64,000 nt of DNA from Microbispora rosea subsp. aerata (GCF_014647835.1 NZ_BMPY01000022.1:51984-115983), one strand, 5' to 3'. Numbered from the stretch's first letter, positions 52,051 through 61,293 are shown. The notes: generated by a model from the letters alone, not told the origin. Made by a program: numbers and translations.

Positions 52051-52069
52051 GTATATGATTACTATATAC
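52051..52069. promoter_or_regulatory. Palindrome in the thiolase/dehydrogenase control region
   Basis: GTATAT (52051-52056) and ATATAC (52064-52069) flank GATTACT; within it ATGATTACTAT (52055-52065) matches the ATGATTACCAT half-site at 10 of 11. CTATCTATGT just left (52043-52052) recurs at 12731-12740. The element lies 17 bases from the thiolase start and probably controls at least that operon. Confidence 0.55.
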
Positions 52070-52122
52070 GATGCCGCTGTGGCCAGGTCGAGACTTGACG
52101 AATAATCCATGTGCACCAATAT

Positions 52123-52132
52123 CATAGATAAG
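52123..52132 (+). promoter_or_regulatory. CATAGATAAG element before the 52152 dehydrogenase gene
   Basis: CATAGATAAG is identical to 27096-27105, before the other acyl-CoA dehydrogenase, and nearly so to the element before the thiolase start on the opposite strand (CATAGATAGG). A TTGACG at 52095-52100 with TATCAT (52120-52125) 19 bases on is a possible promoter. Confidence 0.45.
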
Positions 52133-52151
52133 ACGTGAGAAGGGGGTCTTG

Positions 52152-53324
52152 ATGATCGCTCGAATGCCCGATGGGGAAAGCGAGGAGCAGCGAGCGCTAC
52201 GCGAGTCGGCCGCTCAGGTGGCCAAAGAGCGCTACGCGCCGCGGGCGGAGGAATGGGATCTGAATCGCACCCCGTTTCCGCACGACGAGCGACGCTATCT
52301 GGGGAGCCTGGGATATCTCGGCATCGCCCTGCCGGAGCGCTTCGGCGGCGCGGGGGCCTCGCTGAAGGAGGCCCTGATCGTCGTGGAGGAGCTGGCCAAG
52401 GAGTGCAGGCCGGCCGCGTTCCAGGTCTTCGAAGCCAACACCGGCCCCGCTCAGGTGGTCAACCTCCTCGGCACGGAGGAGCAGCGGCAGCGCTACCTTC
52501 CCGGGATCATCAGCGGTGACACCACCATGGCGGTGGCGATCTCCGAGCCCGACGCCGGATCGGCCGCGACCGACATGACGACCCGGGCCACCAAGTCGGG
52601 CGGAACGCTCACGATCAACGGCCTCAAGCGGTGGATTTCCAACGGCAGCGAGGCCGACCACTACCTGGTGTACGCCCGCATGAGCGACGAGCCGGGCGCC
52701 AAGGGCATCGGAGCCGTCATCGTGGACGCGGCCACCCCCGGGGTCAGCTTCGGCAAGCGCGAGCGGCTGATGGGCTTTCGCGGCATCCCGTCCGCCGATG
52801 TGATCTTCGACGACGTGCAGGTGCCGGTGGAGAACCTGCTGATCGGCCCGGGCGGGTTCCGCAAGCTGTTCACCGCCTTCTCCATCGAGCGTCTCGGCAA
52901 CGCGACGATGAGCCTCGCCCTCGGACAGGCCGCCCTCGACCGCACCATCGCCTACGTCCAAGAGCGGGAGCAGTTCGGCAAGCCGCTGATCGAGTTCCAG
53001 AGCATCCAGATGGCGCTGGCCGACATGCTGCTGCAGGTGGAGGCGGCCAGGCTGCTCATCCGGCGGGCCGTCGAGAACGCCGGCGACGGCCTGCCGAACC
53101 CCCTCGAGGTCTCGCTCGCCAAGTGCACGGCCAACGAGATGGCCAAGCGCGTCACCGATCTCGCCATGCAGCTCCACGGGGGGAACGGCTACACCGAGGA
53201 GTACGGCATCGAGCGGATGCACCGGGACGCGCACGGGTGGGCGCTCGCCGGCGGCACGCCCACCATGCAGCGCATCCGGATCGTCTCCGAGCTGCTGGGC
53301 CGCGGCTTCAACCAGCGGAGCTGA
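52152..53324 (+). CDS. Acyl-CoA dehydrogenase
   Basis: 390 residues from ATG 52152 with AGAAGGGGG before it (a TTG one codon earlier is less likely). ACAD layout: EERFGGAGASL-type N-terminal domain, middle domain with VAISEPDAGSAATDM and GLKRWISNGSEADHYLVYAR, C-terminal domain with RTIAYVQEREQFGKPLIEFQSIQMALADM and MQLHGGNGYTEEYGIERMHRDA. The usual YEGT near the end is AGGTPTMQRIRI, a variation seen in several actinobacterial members. It introduces the double bond for the hydratase and thiolase encoded divergently. An SDR gene follows after 38 bp. Confidence 0.95.
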   Translation: MIARMPDGESEEQRALRESAAQVAKERYAPRAEEWDLNRTPFPHDERRYLGSLGYLGIALPERFGGAGASLKEALIVVEELAKECRPAAFQVFEANTGPAQVVNLLGTEEQRQRYLPGIISGDTTMAVAISEPDAGSAATDMTTRATKSGGTLTINGLKRWISNGSEADHYLVYARMSDEPGAKGIGAVIVDAATPGVSFGKRERLMGFRGIPSADVIFDDVQVPVENLLIGPGGFRKLFTAFSIERLGNATMSLALGQAALDRTIAYVQEREQFGKPLIEFQSIQMALADMLLQVEAARLLIRRAVENAGDGLPNPLEVSLAKCTANEMAKRVTDLAMQLHGGNGYTEEYGIERMHRDAHGWALAGGTPTMQRIRIVSELLGRGFNQRS

Positions 53325-53362
53325 CTTCAGCCCGACAATCCCAACCCTTGTTAGGAGTGCGA

Positions 53363-54136
53363 ATGTCCTCACGACTTGACGGCCGGATCGGCGTGGTGAT
53401 CGGCGGCGGATCCGGCATGGGCCGGGCCATCAGTCACCGGCTCGCCGAGGAGGGCGTGAAGGTCTACGTCGCCGACCTCAACGGCGAGGCCGCCGAGGCG
53501 GTGGCCAAGGAGATCGAGCAGCGGGGCGGCAGGGCCGTGCCCGTCCAGGTCGACGCGACCAGCGTCGCGGAGCTTCGCGCGCTCTACGCGCGGATCGAGG
53601 CGGAGGACGGCGTCCTGCACATCGTGCACAACCAGGTCGGCATGCCCGGCGCCGGGGGCCTGGACGTCTCGGAGGAGGAGTTCCAGCGCAACATCGACGT
53701 CAACGTCAAGAGCGTCTTCTACAGCGCCACGCTGGCGTTCGACCTGCTGAAGCGGGCGGGCAAGAAGGCCTCCATCACGATGACGGCCTCGACGTCGGCG
53801 CTGGTCGGCTCGCCCTTCAGCCCCGTCTACTCGCTGACGAAGTCGGCTCTCGTCGGGTTCACCCGCGCGCTGGCGCTGGTGGGCGCTCCCGACGGCATCC
53901 GGGTCAACTGCATCGCCCCCGGCACCGTGCACACGCCGATGCTCGCCTCCTTCTTCGGCCGGGAGCGCGGCGCGGACGTGTCGGCGCTCACCAAGGAGTT
54001 CGTGGCGGGCATCCCGCTCGGCCGCGGCGCCCAGCCGGAGGAGATCGCCTCGGTCGTCGCCTTCCTGGCCAGCGACGACGCCAGCTTCGTCACCGGGGTC
54101 ACGGTCCCGATCGACGGCGGCCTGACCGCCAAGTGA
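53363..54136 (+). CDS. Short-chain dehydrogenase/reductase
   Basis: 257 residues with TTAGGAG before the ATG. Glycine motif GVVIGGGSGMGRAISHRL, Asp at the end of strand 2 (VYVADLNGEA, NAD-preferring), catalytic STSALVGSPFSPVYSLTK and GVTVPIDGGLTAK at the end. The usual NNAG is HNQVG, a noticeable change in the strand-4 motif. It should oxidise or reduce a hydroxyl/keto group of a pathway intermediate. It is co-transcribed with the dehydrogenase upstream. Confidence 0.92.
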   Translation: MSSRLDGRIGVVIGGGSGMGRAISHRLAEEGVKVYVADLNGEAAEAVAKEIEQRGGRAVPVQVDATSVAELRALYARIEAEDGVLHIVHNQVGMPGAGGLDVSEEEFQRNIDVNVKSVFYSATLAFDLLKRAGKKASITMTASTSALVGSPFSPVYSLTKSALVGFTRALALVGAPDGIRVNCIAPGTVHTPMLASFFGRERGADVSALTKEFVAGIPLGRGAQPEEIASVVAFLASDDASFVTGVTVPIDGGLTAK

Positions 54137-54257
54137 CACCAGCGCCGGCCGTCCGTCCCGGACCGCCCGTCCGCCGTCGCCCGGCCGGCCCCCCGATTCG
54201 TACCTTCCCGTGCCGGGGTCACCCGGCCCCCGCACCGTCGTTGGAGGCTCTGCCGCG

Positions 54258-55901
54258 ATGACCCGCACGTACACCGATCTCAAGCCGACCTTCGCGGACA
54301 CCGGTTTGTGGACCTCGCCCAAGGTCCTGCGGCATCAGGCGTCGCGCCGCCCGGACGCCACGTTCCTCATCGCGCCCGAGGAGGGGCGGCAGTGGACCTA
54401 CGCCGAGATGCTCGAGGCCGCCGAGCGCGTCTCGGGCGGGTTCCTCGCGGCCGGCGCGTCCACGGGAGACCGTGTGCTGATCATGGCGGCCAACTCCTCG
54501 CAGTTCATCCGCACCTGGCTGGGCAGCGCGGTGGCCGGCCTGGTGGAGGTGCCGATCAACACGGCGTACGAGGGCGAGTTCCTGCGGCACCAGAGCGTTA
54601 CGGTGGCGCCGCGCTGGGCCGTCATCGACGACGTCTTCGCCGAGCGGTTCGCCGCCATCCGCGAGCACGTCGCGTCGATCGAGAAGTTCTGGGTGGTCGA
54701 CACGGGCCGGGTCGACACGGCGCTGGAGATCCTCCGCGGCAACGGCTGGGCCGCCGAGCCGTGGAACGCGTTCGAGGAGGCGACGCCGAAGGCGGGGGAG
54801 GAGCCGGCCCCCAGCGACCTGGCGTCGATCTTCTTCACGTCGGGCACGACGGGGCCCTCCAAGGGCGTGGCGATGCCGCACGCGCAGATGTACTTCTTCG
54901 GCGACGAGGTGGTCTCCCTCACCCGGCTGACCGCCGAGGACACCTACTTCACCTGCACCCCGCTGTTCCACGGCAACGCCCAGTTCATGGCGGCCTACCC
55001 CGCGATGATCGCCGGCGCCCGCCTCGTGGTCCGGCCGAAGTTCAGCGCGAGCCGCTGGATCGACCACCTGCGCGAACACGACGTCACGGTGACCAACCTG
55101 CTCGGCGTGATGATGGACTTCGTCTGGAAGCAGCCGCCGAGGGACGACGACCGGGACAACAGGCTTCGCGCCGTCTTCGCCGCGCCGACCGCCTCGTCCA
55201 TCCTGCGGGAGTTCAAGGACCGCTTCGGCATCGAGGCGTTCGTCGAGGTCTTCGGCCTCACCGAGACCTCGGCGCCGATCCTGTCGCCGTACGGCGAGGA
55301 GCGCCCGCCCGGCGCCGCGGGTCTCCAGGCCGCCGACTGGTTCGACATCCGGCTGGTCGACCCGGAGACCGACGAGGAGGTCCCGGTGGGCGAGGTCGGC
55401 GAGCTGGTGGTCCGCCCGAAGCACCCCTGGACGTGCAGCATGGGCTACTACGGGATGCCCGACAAGACCGTCGAGGCGTGGCGGAACCTGTGGTTCCACA
55501 CCGGCGACGCGCTGCGCAAGGACGCCGACGGCTGGTTCTACTTCGTCGACCGCTACAAGGACGCGCTGCGCCGGCGCGGCGAGAACATCAGCTCCTACGA
55601 GGTCGAGCAGGCGATCCTCCAGCACGACGCGGTGCTCGAGTGCGCGGTGATCGGTGTCGCGGCCGGCATCGAGGCGGGGGAGGACGAGGTGATGGCCGTC
55701 ATCGTCACCTCCCGCCCGGTCGATGCCGCGGAGATCTGGAGCTTCTGCGAGGGCAAGATCCCCGCCTTCGCGGTGCCGCGGTTCATCCGGTTCGTCGACG
55801 CCCTGCCCAAGACGCCCTCGGAGAAGGTGCGCAAGGCGGCGCTCCGCGAGGAGGGCGTCACCCCCGCGACCCACGACCGCACCGCGCTCGGCCGCCACTG
55901 A
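54258..55901 (+). CDS. Acyl-CoA synthetase (AMP-forming), CaiC-like
   Basis: 547 residues from ATG 54258 with TTGGAGG before it. ATP-binding signature SIFFTSGTTGPSKGVAMPH, the EVFGLTETSAPI motif and WFHTGDALRKDADGWFYFVDRYKDALRRRGENISSYEVE. At the end the PTGK motif is replaced by TPSEKVRKAALREEGV, like the ligase at 23914. The two are closer to each other than to the ligase at 20423. It activates an organic acid with CoA and leads the right-hand operon (dehydrogenase, CitE, MaoC, ALDH, CaiB). Confidence 0.95.
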   Translation: MTRTYTDLKPTFADTGLWTSPKVLRHQASRRPDATFLIAPEEGRQWTYAEMLEAAERVSGGFLAAGASTGDRVLIMAANSSQFIRTWLGSAVAGLVEVPINTAYEGEFLRHQSVTVAPRWAVIDDVFAERFAAIREHVASIEKFWVVDTGRVDTALEILRGNGWAAEPWNAFEEATPKAGEEPAPSDLASIFFTSGTTGPSKGVAMPHAQMYFFGDEVVSLTRLTAEDTYFTCTPLFHGNAQFMAAYPAMIAGARLVVRPKFSASRWIDHLREHDVTVTNLLGVMMDFVWKQPPRDDDRDNRLRAVFAAPTASSILREFKDRFGIEAFVEVFGLTETSAPILSPYGEERPPGAAGLQAADWFDIRLVDPETDEEVPVGEVGELVVRPKHPWTCSMGYYGMPDKTVEAWRNLWFHTGDALRKDADGWFYFVDRYKDALRRRGENISSYEVEQAILQHDAVLECAVIGVAAGIEAGEDEVMAVIVTSRPVDAAEIWSFCEGKIPAFAVPRFIRFVDALPKTPSEKVRKAALREEGVTPATHDRTALGRH

Positions 55902-55928
55902 CCCCCTGAGAAGGATTGGACCACCCCG

Positions 55929-57095
55929 ATGGACTTCGAGCCCGATTCCCTGCACGAGGAGATCCGGCAGGCGGTGCGCAAGCTCTGCTCCGACTTCCCG
56001 GACGAATACTGGATGGAGCACGACGAGACCAAGGAATTCCCCTGGGAGTTCTACAACGCCGTCGCCAAGGCCGGCTGGCTCGGTCTGACGATCCCCGCGG
56101 AGTACGGCGGCGGCGGCCTCGGCGTGACCGAGGCGGCGATCGTGGAGCAGGAGATCTCCGCCTCCGGCGCCGGGATGGGCGGATGCACCTCGGTGCACAT
56201 CGGGATCTTCGGCTTCGAGCCGCTGATCAAGTACGGCAGCGAGGACCTCAAGCGGCGTTTCCTGCCCCGGGCCGTGTCCGGCGACCTGCACGTGTGCTTC
56301 GCGGTGACCGAGCCCGACGCCGGGACCGACACCACCAACATCTCCACCTTCGCCCGCAAGGTCGACGGCGGCTGGCTCGTGTCGGGCAAGAAGGTGTTCA
56401 TCAGCAAGGCGCTGGAGGCGGAGCGGATGTTCCTGCTGTGCCGTACGGCACGGCGGGAGGAGTCGGCGAAGAAGACCGACGGCATCACGCTGTTCTTCGC
56501 CCCGCTGGACCGCGAGCGGGTCACGATCCGCAGGATCCCCAAGATGGGGCGCAACGCGGTCGACACCAACGAGCTGTTCATCGACGACCTGTTCGTCCCC
56601 GACGAGGACGTCATCGGCGAGGTGGGCAAGGGCTTCAAGGCGATCCTCGCGGGCCTCAACGCCGAGCGGGTGATCTCGGCGAACGCCTCGCTCGGCCTGG
56701 GCAAGGCGGCGCTGCGGCGCGCCACGGAGTACGCCAAGACGCGGAAGGTCTTCGGCCGTCCGATCGGGCAGAACCAGGGCATCGCCTTCCAGCTCGCCGA
56801 GGCCAAGATGCGGCTCGACGCGGCCGAGCTGATGTGCCAGAAGGCGGCCTGGCTCATCGACAACGGCCACTCCCCGGGCGAGCAGGCGAACGAGGCGAAG
56901 TATCTCGCCGCGGAGGCGGGCTTCCACGCCGCGGACGTCGCGATCTCCGTGCACGGCGGCTACGGCTACAGCAAGGAGTATCACGTGGAGCGGTACTTCC
57001 GTGAGGCCCGGCTGATGCGCATCGCCCCGATCAGCCAGGAGATGGTGCTCAACTACCTCGCCGAGCACGTCCTCGGCCTGCCGAGGAGCTACTGA
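55929..57095 (+). CDS. Acyl-CoA dehydrogenase
   Basis: 388 residues. Middle domain CFAVTEPDAGTDTTNI and GWLVSGKKVFISKALEAERMFLLCRTA; C-terminal domain RRATEYAKTRKVFGRPIGQNQGIAFQLAEAKMRLDAAELM and HGGYGYSKEYHVERYFREARLMRIAPISQEMVL. The residues after ARLMRI lack the usual YEGT, reading APISQEM, so the substrate pocket differs from common short-chain enzymes. In mycobacterial clusters with CitE and MaoC genes, the dehydrogenase acts on a branched short-chain acyl-CoA; a similar role is possible here. Its stop overlaps the CitE start. Confidence 0.94.
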   Translation: MDFEPDSLHEEIRQAVRKLCSDFPDEYWMEHDETKEFPWEFYNAVAKAGWLGLTIPAEYGGGGLGVTEAAIVEQEISASGAGMGGCTSVHIGIFGFEPLIKYGSEDLKRRFLPRAVSGDLHVCFAVTEPDAGTDTTNISTFARKVDGGWLVSGKKVFISKALEAERMFLLCRTARREESAKKTDGITLFFAPLDRERVTIRRIPKMGRNAVDTNELFIDDLFVPDEDVIGEVGKGFKAILAGLNAERVISANASLGLGKAALRRATEYAKTRKVFGRPIGQNQGIAFQLAEAKMRLDAAELMCQKAAWLIDNGHSPGEQANEAKYLAAEAGFHAADVAISVHGGYGYSKEYHVERYFREARLMRIAPISQEMVLNYLAEHVLGLPRSY

Positions 57096-57994
57096 TGCGG
57101 CCGTACCGTTCCATCCTGTTCGTCCCCGGGCACAAGCCCGCCTGGGCGGAGAAGGCGCTCAAGGCCGGCGCCGACGCGATCATCCTCGACCTGGAGGACT
57201 CGGTCCCGGCCGAGGAGAAGGCCGCGGCCCGGGAAACCGTGGCCACGTCGATCCGGCATCTGCGCTCGCTCGACGCGTCGGTGGGCATCGGGGTGCGGGT
57301 CAACGGCCTGTCCACCCGGCTCACCGGGGCCGACCTCGAGGCGGTCGTCGTCCCCGGGCTGAACGTCGTCTTCGCGCCGAAGATCGAGGAGGCGACGGAC
57401 GTGCTCAGGTACGACGCGCTCCTCGATCACTTCGAGCACCGCAACGGCGTGAGCGGGCTCGAATACATCGTGCCCGTCGAGACGGTCAAGGCGATCCAGA
57501 ACTGCGCGGAGATCGCGTCGGCCTCGCCGCGCGTCGGCGCGATGATCGGGCCCACCGCCGAGCACGCGGACATCGCCCGCGAGGTGGGCTTCGAGTGGAC
57601 GCCCGACGGCCTGGAGACGCTCTACCTGCGCAGCCGCGTCCTGCTCGCCTGCCGGGGCGCGGGGCTGCACGCGCTGACCGGGCTGTGGGAGCGGATCGAC
57701 GATCTGGAGGGCCTGGAGAAGTTCGCCCGCGAGGGCCGCAGGCTCGGCTTCCGCGGCATGATCGCGATCCACCCGAGCCACGTGCCGGTGCTCAACTCGG
57801 TCTTCTCCGCCTCGGACGAGGAGATCGCGTTCTACGAGGGCATGGTGGCCGCGTACGAGCAGGCGGCGCGCGAGGGGAGCGGCGCGCTGCGCTACCGGGG
57901 GCTGCACATCGACAAGGCCCACTACGACAAGGCGCTCCTCTGGCTGGAAGGCGCCCGCGTGCGCCGCAAGCCGGCGGACCGAGAGGAAGGATGA
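57095..57994 (+). CDS. CitE-like lyase (HpcH/HpaI, citrate lyase beta superfamily)
   Basis: 299 residues, TIM-barrel lyase. The start SILFVPGHKPAWAEKALKAGADAIILDLEDSVP carries the metal-binding acids, and EYIVPVETVKAI carries the second Glu. The later ligand region reads IGPTAEHADIAREVGF rather than the usual FGxxD, so metal binding there may differ. The family splits malyl-, methylmalyl- or citramalyl-CoA into an acyl-CoA and a 2-oxoacid. The neighbouring MaoC and CaiB genes match the gene set for itaconate-like dissimilation (CoA transfer, hydration, citramalyl-CoA cleavage). It is coupled to both neighbours. Confidence 0.92.
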   Translation: MRPYRSILFVPGHKPAWAEKALKAGADAIILDLEDSVPAEEKAAARETVATSIRHLRSLDASVGIGVRVNGLSTRLTGADLEAVVVPGLNVVFAPKIEEATDVLRYDALLDHFEHRNGVSGLEYIVPVETVKAIQNCAEIASASPRVGAMIGPTAEHADIAREVGFEWTPDGLETLYLRSRVLLACRGAGLHALTGLWERIDDLEGLEKFAREGRRLGFRGMIAIHPSHVPVLNSVFSASDEEIAFYEGMVAAYEQAAREGSGALRYRGLHIDKAHYDKALLWLEGARVRRKPADREEG

Positions 57995-57996
57995 CG

Positions 57997-58479
57997 ATGC
58001 GCGGCCTTTATTTCGAAGAGTTCGAGGTGGGGCGGACGTACAAACACCCGTTCACCCGGACCGTCACCGAGATGGACAACGTGCTGTTCACCTCGCTCAC
58101 CATGAACCTGCAGCCGCTGCACCTGGACGAGGAGTTCGCCAAGACGACGATCCACGGGCGGCGGGTGATGAACAGCCTGTTCACCGTGGCGCTGATCGGG
58201 GCGTTCCACGTGCCGGAGCTGACGATGGGCACGACGCTCGGCAACCTCGGCTATGACGAGATCAAGTTCCCGCACCCGGTGTTCCACGGCGACACCCTCC
58301 GCGCCGAGACCACGATTTTGGACAAGCGGCTGTCGAAGAGCCGGAACGACTCCGGCGTCGTGTGGTTCGAGCACCGGGGTTACAACCAGGACGACGTGCT
58401 GGTCTGCCTGTGCAAACGCGTTGGTCTGATGATGACGAAGCCGGTCGGGGCGGACAAGGACGAGGAAGGCGTGCGATGA
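57997..58479 (+). CDS. MaoC-type hydratase, mesaconyl/itaconyl-CoA hydratase-like
   Basis: 160 residues. I chose ATG 57997 because GAGGAAGG ends 6 bases before it; ATG 57991 in the same frame is too close to that site. The motif TSLTMNLQPLHLDEEFAKTT and HGRRVMNSLFTVALI follow the mesaconyl/itaconyl-CoA hydratase pattern, in which the DxNPxH of ordinary MaoC proteins becomes MNxQPLH. It would hydrate a branched dicarboxylic enoyl-CoA, giving the substrate for the CitE-like lyase encoded just upstream. Its stop overlaps the aldehyde dehydrogenase start (ATGA). Confidence 0.9.
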   Translation: MRGLYFEEFEVGRTYKHPFTRTVTEMDNVLFTSLTMNLQPLHLDEEFAKTTIHGRRVMNSLFTVALIGAFHVPELTMGTTLGNLGYDEIKFPHPVFHGDTLRAETTILDKRLSKSRNDSGVVWFEHRGYNQDDVLVCLCKRVGLMMTKPVGADKDEEGVR

Positions 58480-59945
58480 CCGAGCAGTACCCCATGCGTG
58501 ACTGGATCCCCTCGGTCCGGCAGCTCACGATCGGCAACGAGCTCGTGGAGCCGGAGGGCGAGCGCTGGGACGTGTACAACCCGGCCACCGAGGAGGTCAT
58601 CGCCACCGTCGGCGGCGCCTCGCCGGCCCAGGTGGACGCGGCCGTCGCCGCCGCCCGCGCGGCCTTCGGCCCGTGGTCGCGGCTGTCGGGCGAGGAGCGG
58701 TCGCGGCACATCCACCGCCTCGCCGACGTGCTGGAGGCCGCCGCCGACCGGCTGCTGCCCTCGATCGTCAACGAGGTGGGCACGCCGGTCTCCCTCGCCT
58801 CGTACCTCCAGGTCAAGATGGCGGTGGAGCAGCACCTGCGGTGGGCCGCGGAGGCCGCGAAGATCGACCGCACGCAGCATCTGGGCAGGTGGGACGACCC
58901 GGTGCCGACGATGAGCGACGTGGTCTACGAGCCCGTCGGCGTGGTGGCCGCCATCACCGGCTACAACTACCCGCTCAACCTGGCCGTCTTCAAATTCGGC
59001 GCGGCGCTCGCGGCCGGCTGCACCGTGGTGATCCTGCCCTCGCCCCGCACGCCGCTGACCACGCTCTTCCTCGGCGAGCTGATCCGCGAGGCGGACCTGC
59101 CGCCGGGTGTCATGAACGTCGTCATCGGCCAGGCCGACGTCGGCAAGCGGCTGTCGTCGCACCCCGGCGTGGACAAGGTCTCCTTCACCGGCTCGGACGC
59201 GGTCGGCGCCCAGATCATGGCCCAGGCCGCCGACACCCTCAAGGGCGTGACGCTCGAGCTCGGCGGCAAGTCGCCGAACATCGTGCTGCCCGGCGTGGAC
59301 GTGAAGAAGATCGCCGTCGAGATGCACCTGCGGTGGTCGCGCAACGCCGGCCAGGGCTGCGCCGCGCTGGCCAGGCTGCTGGTCCACGAGAGCCTGTACG
59401 ACGAGTTCCTGGAGGCGGGCGCGGCGGCCTTCGACCAGATGGTCGTCGGCGACCCGTGGGACCCCGCGACCAACATCGGCCCCATGATCCGCCCGGACCA
59501 CCGGGCGCGGGTGCGGGGCTTCATCGACGGCTCGGTGGCCGAGGGCGGCAAGAAGCTGCTGGAGGTGACCCGCCCGCTGCCCGAGAAGGGCTGGTTCGTC
59601 AACCCGGTGCTGCTCGGCAACCTGCCGCCGGACGCCCGCGCGGTGCAGCAGGAGATCTTCGGCCCGGTGGCGGTGATCCTGCCGTTCAAGGACACCGAGG
59701 AGGCCATTCGCCTCGCCAACGACACGCCGTACGGCCTGGCGGCGAACGTCTGGTGCGACGACCCGGTGGAGGCGCGGCGGGTCGCCGAGCGGATCCGGGC
59801 CGGCACCGTGTGGATCAACGGCGGCGGCAGCATGCGGCCGGACGCGCCGTTCGGCGGGTACGGCCGGTCCGGCGTGGGCCGGGAGCTGGGCGAGTGGGGG
59901 GTGCGCGAGTACCTCGAGGTCAAGCACATCCAGTGGCGCATCTGA
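58476..59945 (+). CDS. NAD(P)-dependent aldehyde dehydrogenase
   Basis: 489 residues. General-base Glu in TLELGGKSPNIVL, nucleophile Cys in RNAGQGCAALARLLV, the cofactor segment VSFTGSDAVGAQIM, and EIFGPVAVILPF near the end. It oxidises an aldehyde to the acid, which a CoA ligase or the CaiB-type transferase encoded next could activate. The N-terminal 20 residues (MTEQYPMRDWIPSVRQL) are slightly extended. It is coupled to the MaoC gene and followed after 23 bp by the transferase. Confidence 0.95.
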   Translation: MTEQYPMRDWIPSVRQLTIGNELVEPEGERWDVYNPATEEVIATVGGASPAQVDAAVAAARAAFGPWSRLSGEERSRHIHRLADVLEAAADRLLPSIVNEVGTPVSLASYLQVKMAVEQHLRWAAEAAKIDRTQHLGRWDDPVPTMSDVVYEPVGVVAAITGYNYPLNLAVFKFGAALAAGCTVVILPSPRTPLTTLFLGELIREADLPPGVMNVVIGQADVGKRLSSHPGVDKVSFTGSDAVGAQIMAQAADTLKGVTLELGGKSPNIVLPGVDVKKIAVEMHLRWSRNAGQGCAALARLLVHESLYDEFLEAGAAAFDQMVVGDPWDPATNIGPMIRPDHRARVRGFIDGSVAEGGKKLLEVTRPLPEKGWFVNPVLLGNLPPDARAVQQEIFGPVAVILPFKDTEEAIRLANDTPYGLAANVWCDDPVEARRVAERIRAGTVWINGGGSMRPDAPFGGYGRSGVGRELGEWGVREYLEVKHIQWRI

Positions 59946-59968
59946 GCGACGGCCTTGAGGAGACGCAG

Positions 59969-61171
59969 GTGAAGGAGCAGACGAGGACGGGCCCGCTCGA
60001 CGGCGTCCGCGTGCTCGAACTGGGCACGATGTACGCCGCGCCCACCGCCGGGCGGATGCTGCGCGACTTCGGCGCCGAGGTCGTCAAGGTCGAAGACCCC
60101 GCGACCGGCGACTTCGCGCGGCACTGGACGCCGCAGAAGGACGGTCTGTCGCTGGGCTTCGCCCGGCTCAACGCCGGCAAGCGGTCGGTGGCGCTCGACC
60201 TGCGGACCGGCGAGGGCCGCGACGTGGTGCGCCGCCTGGCGGCGAAGGTCGACGTCGTCATCGAGTCGTTCCGCCCCGGACGGCTGGAGGCGTGGGGGCT
60301 GGGCTACGAGGTCCTGTCGGAGAACAACCCCGGGCTCGTGCTGACCCGGGTGTCCGGATTCGGGCAGACCGGCCCCTACCGGGAGCGGCCGGGCTTCGGC
60401 ACGGTCGCCGAGACGGCGAGCGGGTTCGCCTTCATCAACGGCTGGCCCGACACCCCGCCCACGTCGCCGCCCTTCGGGTTCGCCGACTCCATCGCCGGGA
60501 TCTCCGCGGCGATGGGCACGGCGATGGCGCTGTACCGCAGGGAGCGGACCGGCGAGGGCGAGGTCGTCGACGTCGCGCTCTACGAGCCGCTGCTGTTCAT
60601 CCTCGGCGACATGGTGCTCAAGTATCAGGCCAAGGGGGAGATCCAGGGCCGTGAGGGGAACGGCACCGGCTCGGCGTCGCCGCGCGGCGTCTACCGGGCC
60701 GCCGACGGAAACTGGCTGAGCATCGCCGCGTCCAACCAGGGCATCGCCAAGCGGCTGTTCGAGGCGATGGGCCGGCCGGAGCTGATCGAGGACCCGCGGT
60801 TCGCCACCAACGCCGCCCGGATGGCCAACAACGACGCCATCCAGGCGGAGGTCGTCGCCTGGGTCGCCTCCCGTCCGCGGAAGGAGATCCTGGAGATCCT
60901 CGAGAAGCACGAGGTGGTGTCGGCCCCCGTCAACGACGCCAGCGACATCGTCGCCGACCCCCACTTCCGGGAGCGGACGCTGGTGGAGCTGACGGGCAAC
61001 GAGATCCTGGGGTCGGTGCTGATGCCGGGGCCGGTTCTGCACCTCGGCGGATACGCCGGTCCCCGCTATCACGGAGTCCCGGCCATCGGGGAGCACACCC
61101 GCGACGTGCTGGGGGACTGGCTCCAGATGTCGGACGCGGAGCTCGACGCCCTCACCGGGGCGGCGGGCTGA
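59969..61171 (+). CDS. CaiB/BaiF-type (family III) CoA transferase
   Basis: 400 residues from GTG 59969 with TTGAGGAG before it. The start GVRVLELGTMYAAPTAGRMLRDFGAEVVKVEDP and LNAGKRSVALDLRTGEGRDVV are typical; the catalytic Asp of the family lies in the FADSIAGISAAMGTAMALYRRERTGEGEVVDVALYE region (FADS or nearby). It moves CoA from a donor such as succinyl-CoA to an acid without ATP. With the CitE and MaoC genes it completes an itaconate- or dicarboxylate-type set. It ends the operon, convergent with the TetR gene. Confidence 0.94.
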   Translation: MKEQTRTGPLDGVRVLELGTMYAAPTAGRMLRDFGAEVVKVEDPATGDFARHWTPQKDGLSLGFARLNAGKRSVALDLRTGEGRDVVRRLAAKVDVVIESFRPGRLEAWGLGYEVLSENNPGLVLTRVSGFGQTGPYRERPGFGTVAETASGFAFINGWPDTPPTSPPFGFADSIAGISAAMGTAMALYRRERTGEGEVVDVALYEPLLFILGDMVLKYQAKGEIQGREGNGTGSASPRGVYRAADGNWLSIAASNQGIAKRLFEAMGRPELIEDPRFATNAARMANNDAIQAEVVAWVASRPRKEILEILEKHEVVSAPVNDASDIVADPHFRERTLVELTGNEILGSVLMPGPVLHLGGYAGPRYHGVPAIGEHTRDVLGDWLQMSDAELDALTGAAG

Positions 61172-61210
61172 CCTCCGCCGCTCAGACCCGGCCGCTCAGA
61201 CCTCGCCGCT

Positions 61211-61262
61211 CGGACCCGGGACGGCCGTCCGCCGCCGTCGCGGCGCGGTTCGCCCGGGTCCG
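61211..61262. terminator. Candidate bidirectional hairpin between CaiB and TetR genes
   Basis: CGGACCCGGG (61211-61220) and CCCGGGTCCG (61253-61262) are exact inverse copies; the 32-base loop can form smaller stems. Just left, CCGCTCAGACC or a near copy is repeated three times (61182-61216). Confidence 0.5.
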
Positions 61263-61293
61263 CGGTCCGGGCCGGCGTGACCACGGGTGGTCG

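Noticed and set aside
54219-57068. 949-codon minus-strand frame
   Set aside because: Antisense shadow of the CoA ligase and dehydrogenase genes; no motif or start signal.
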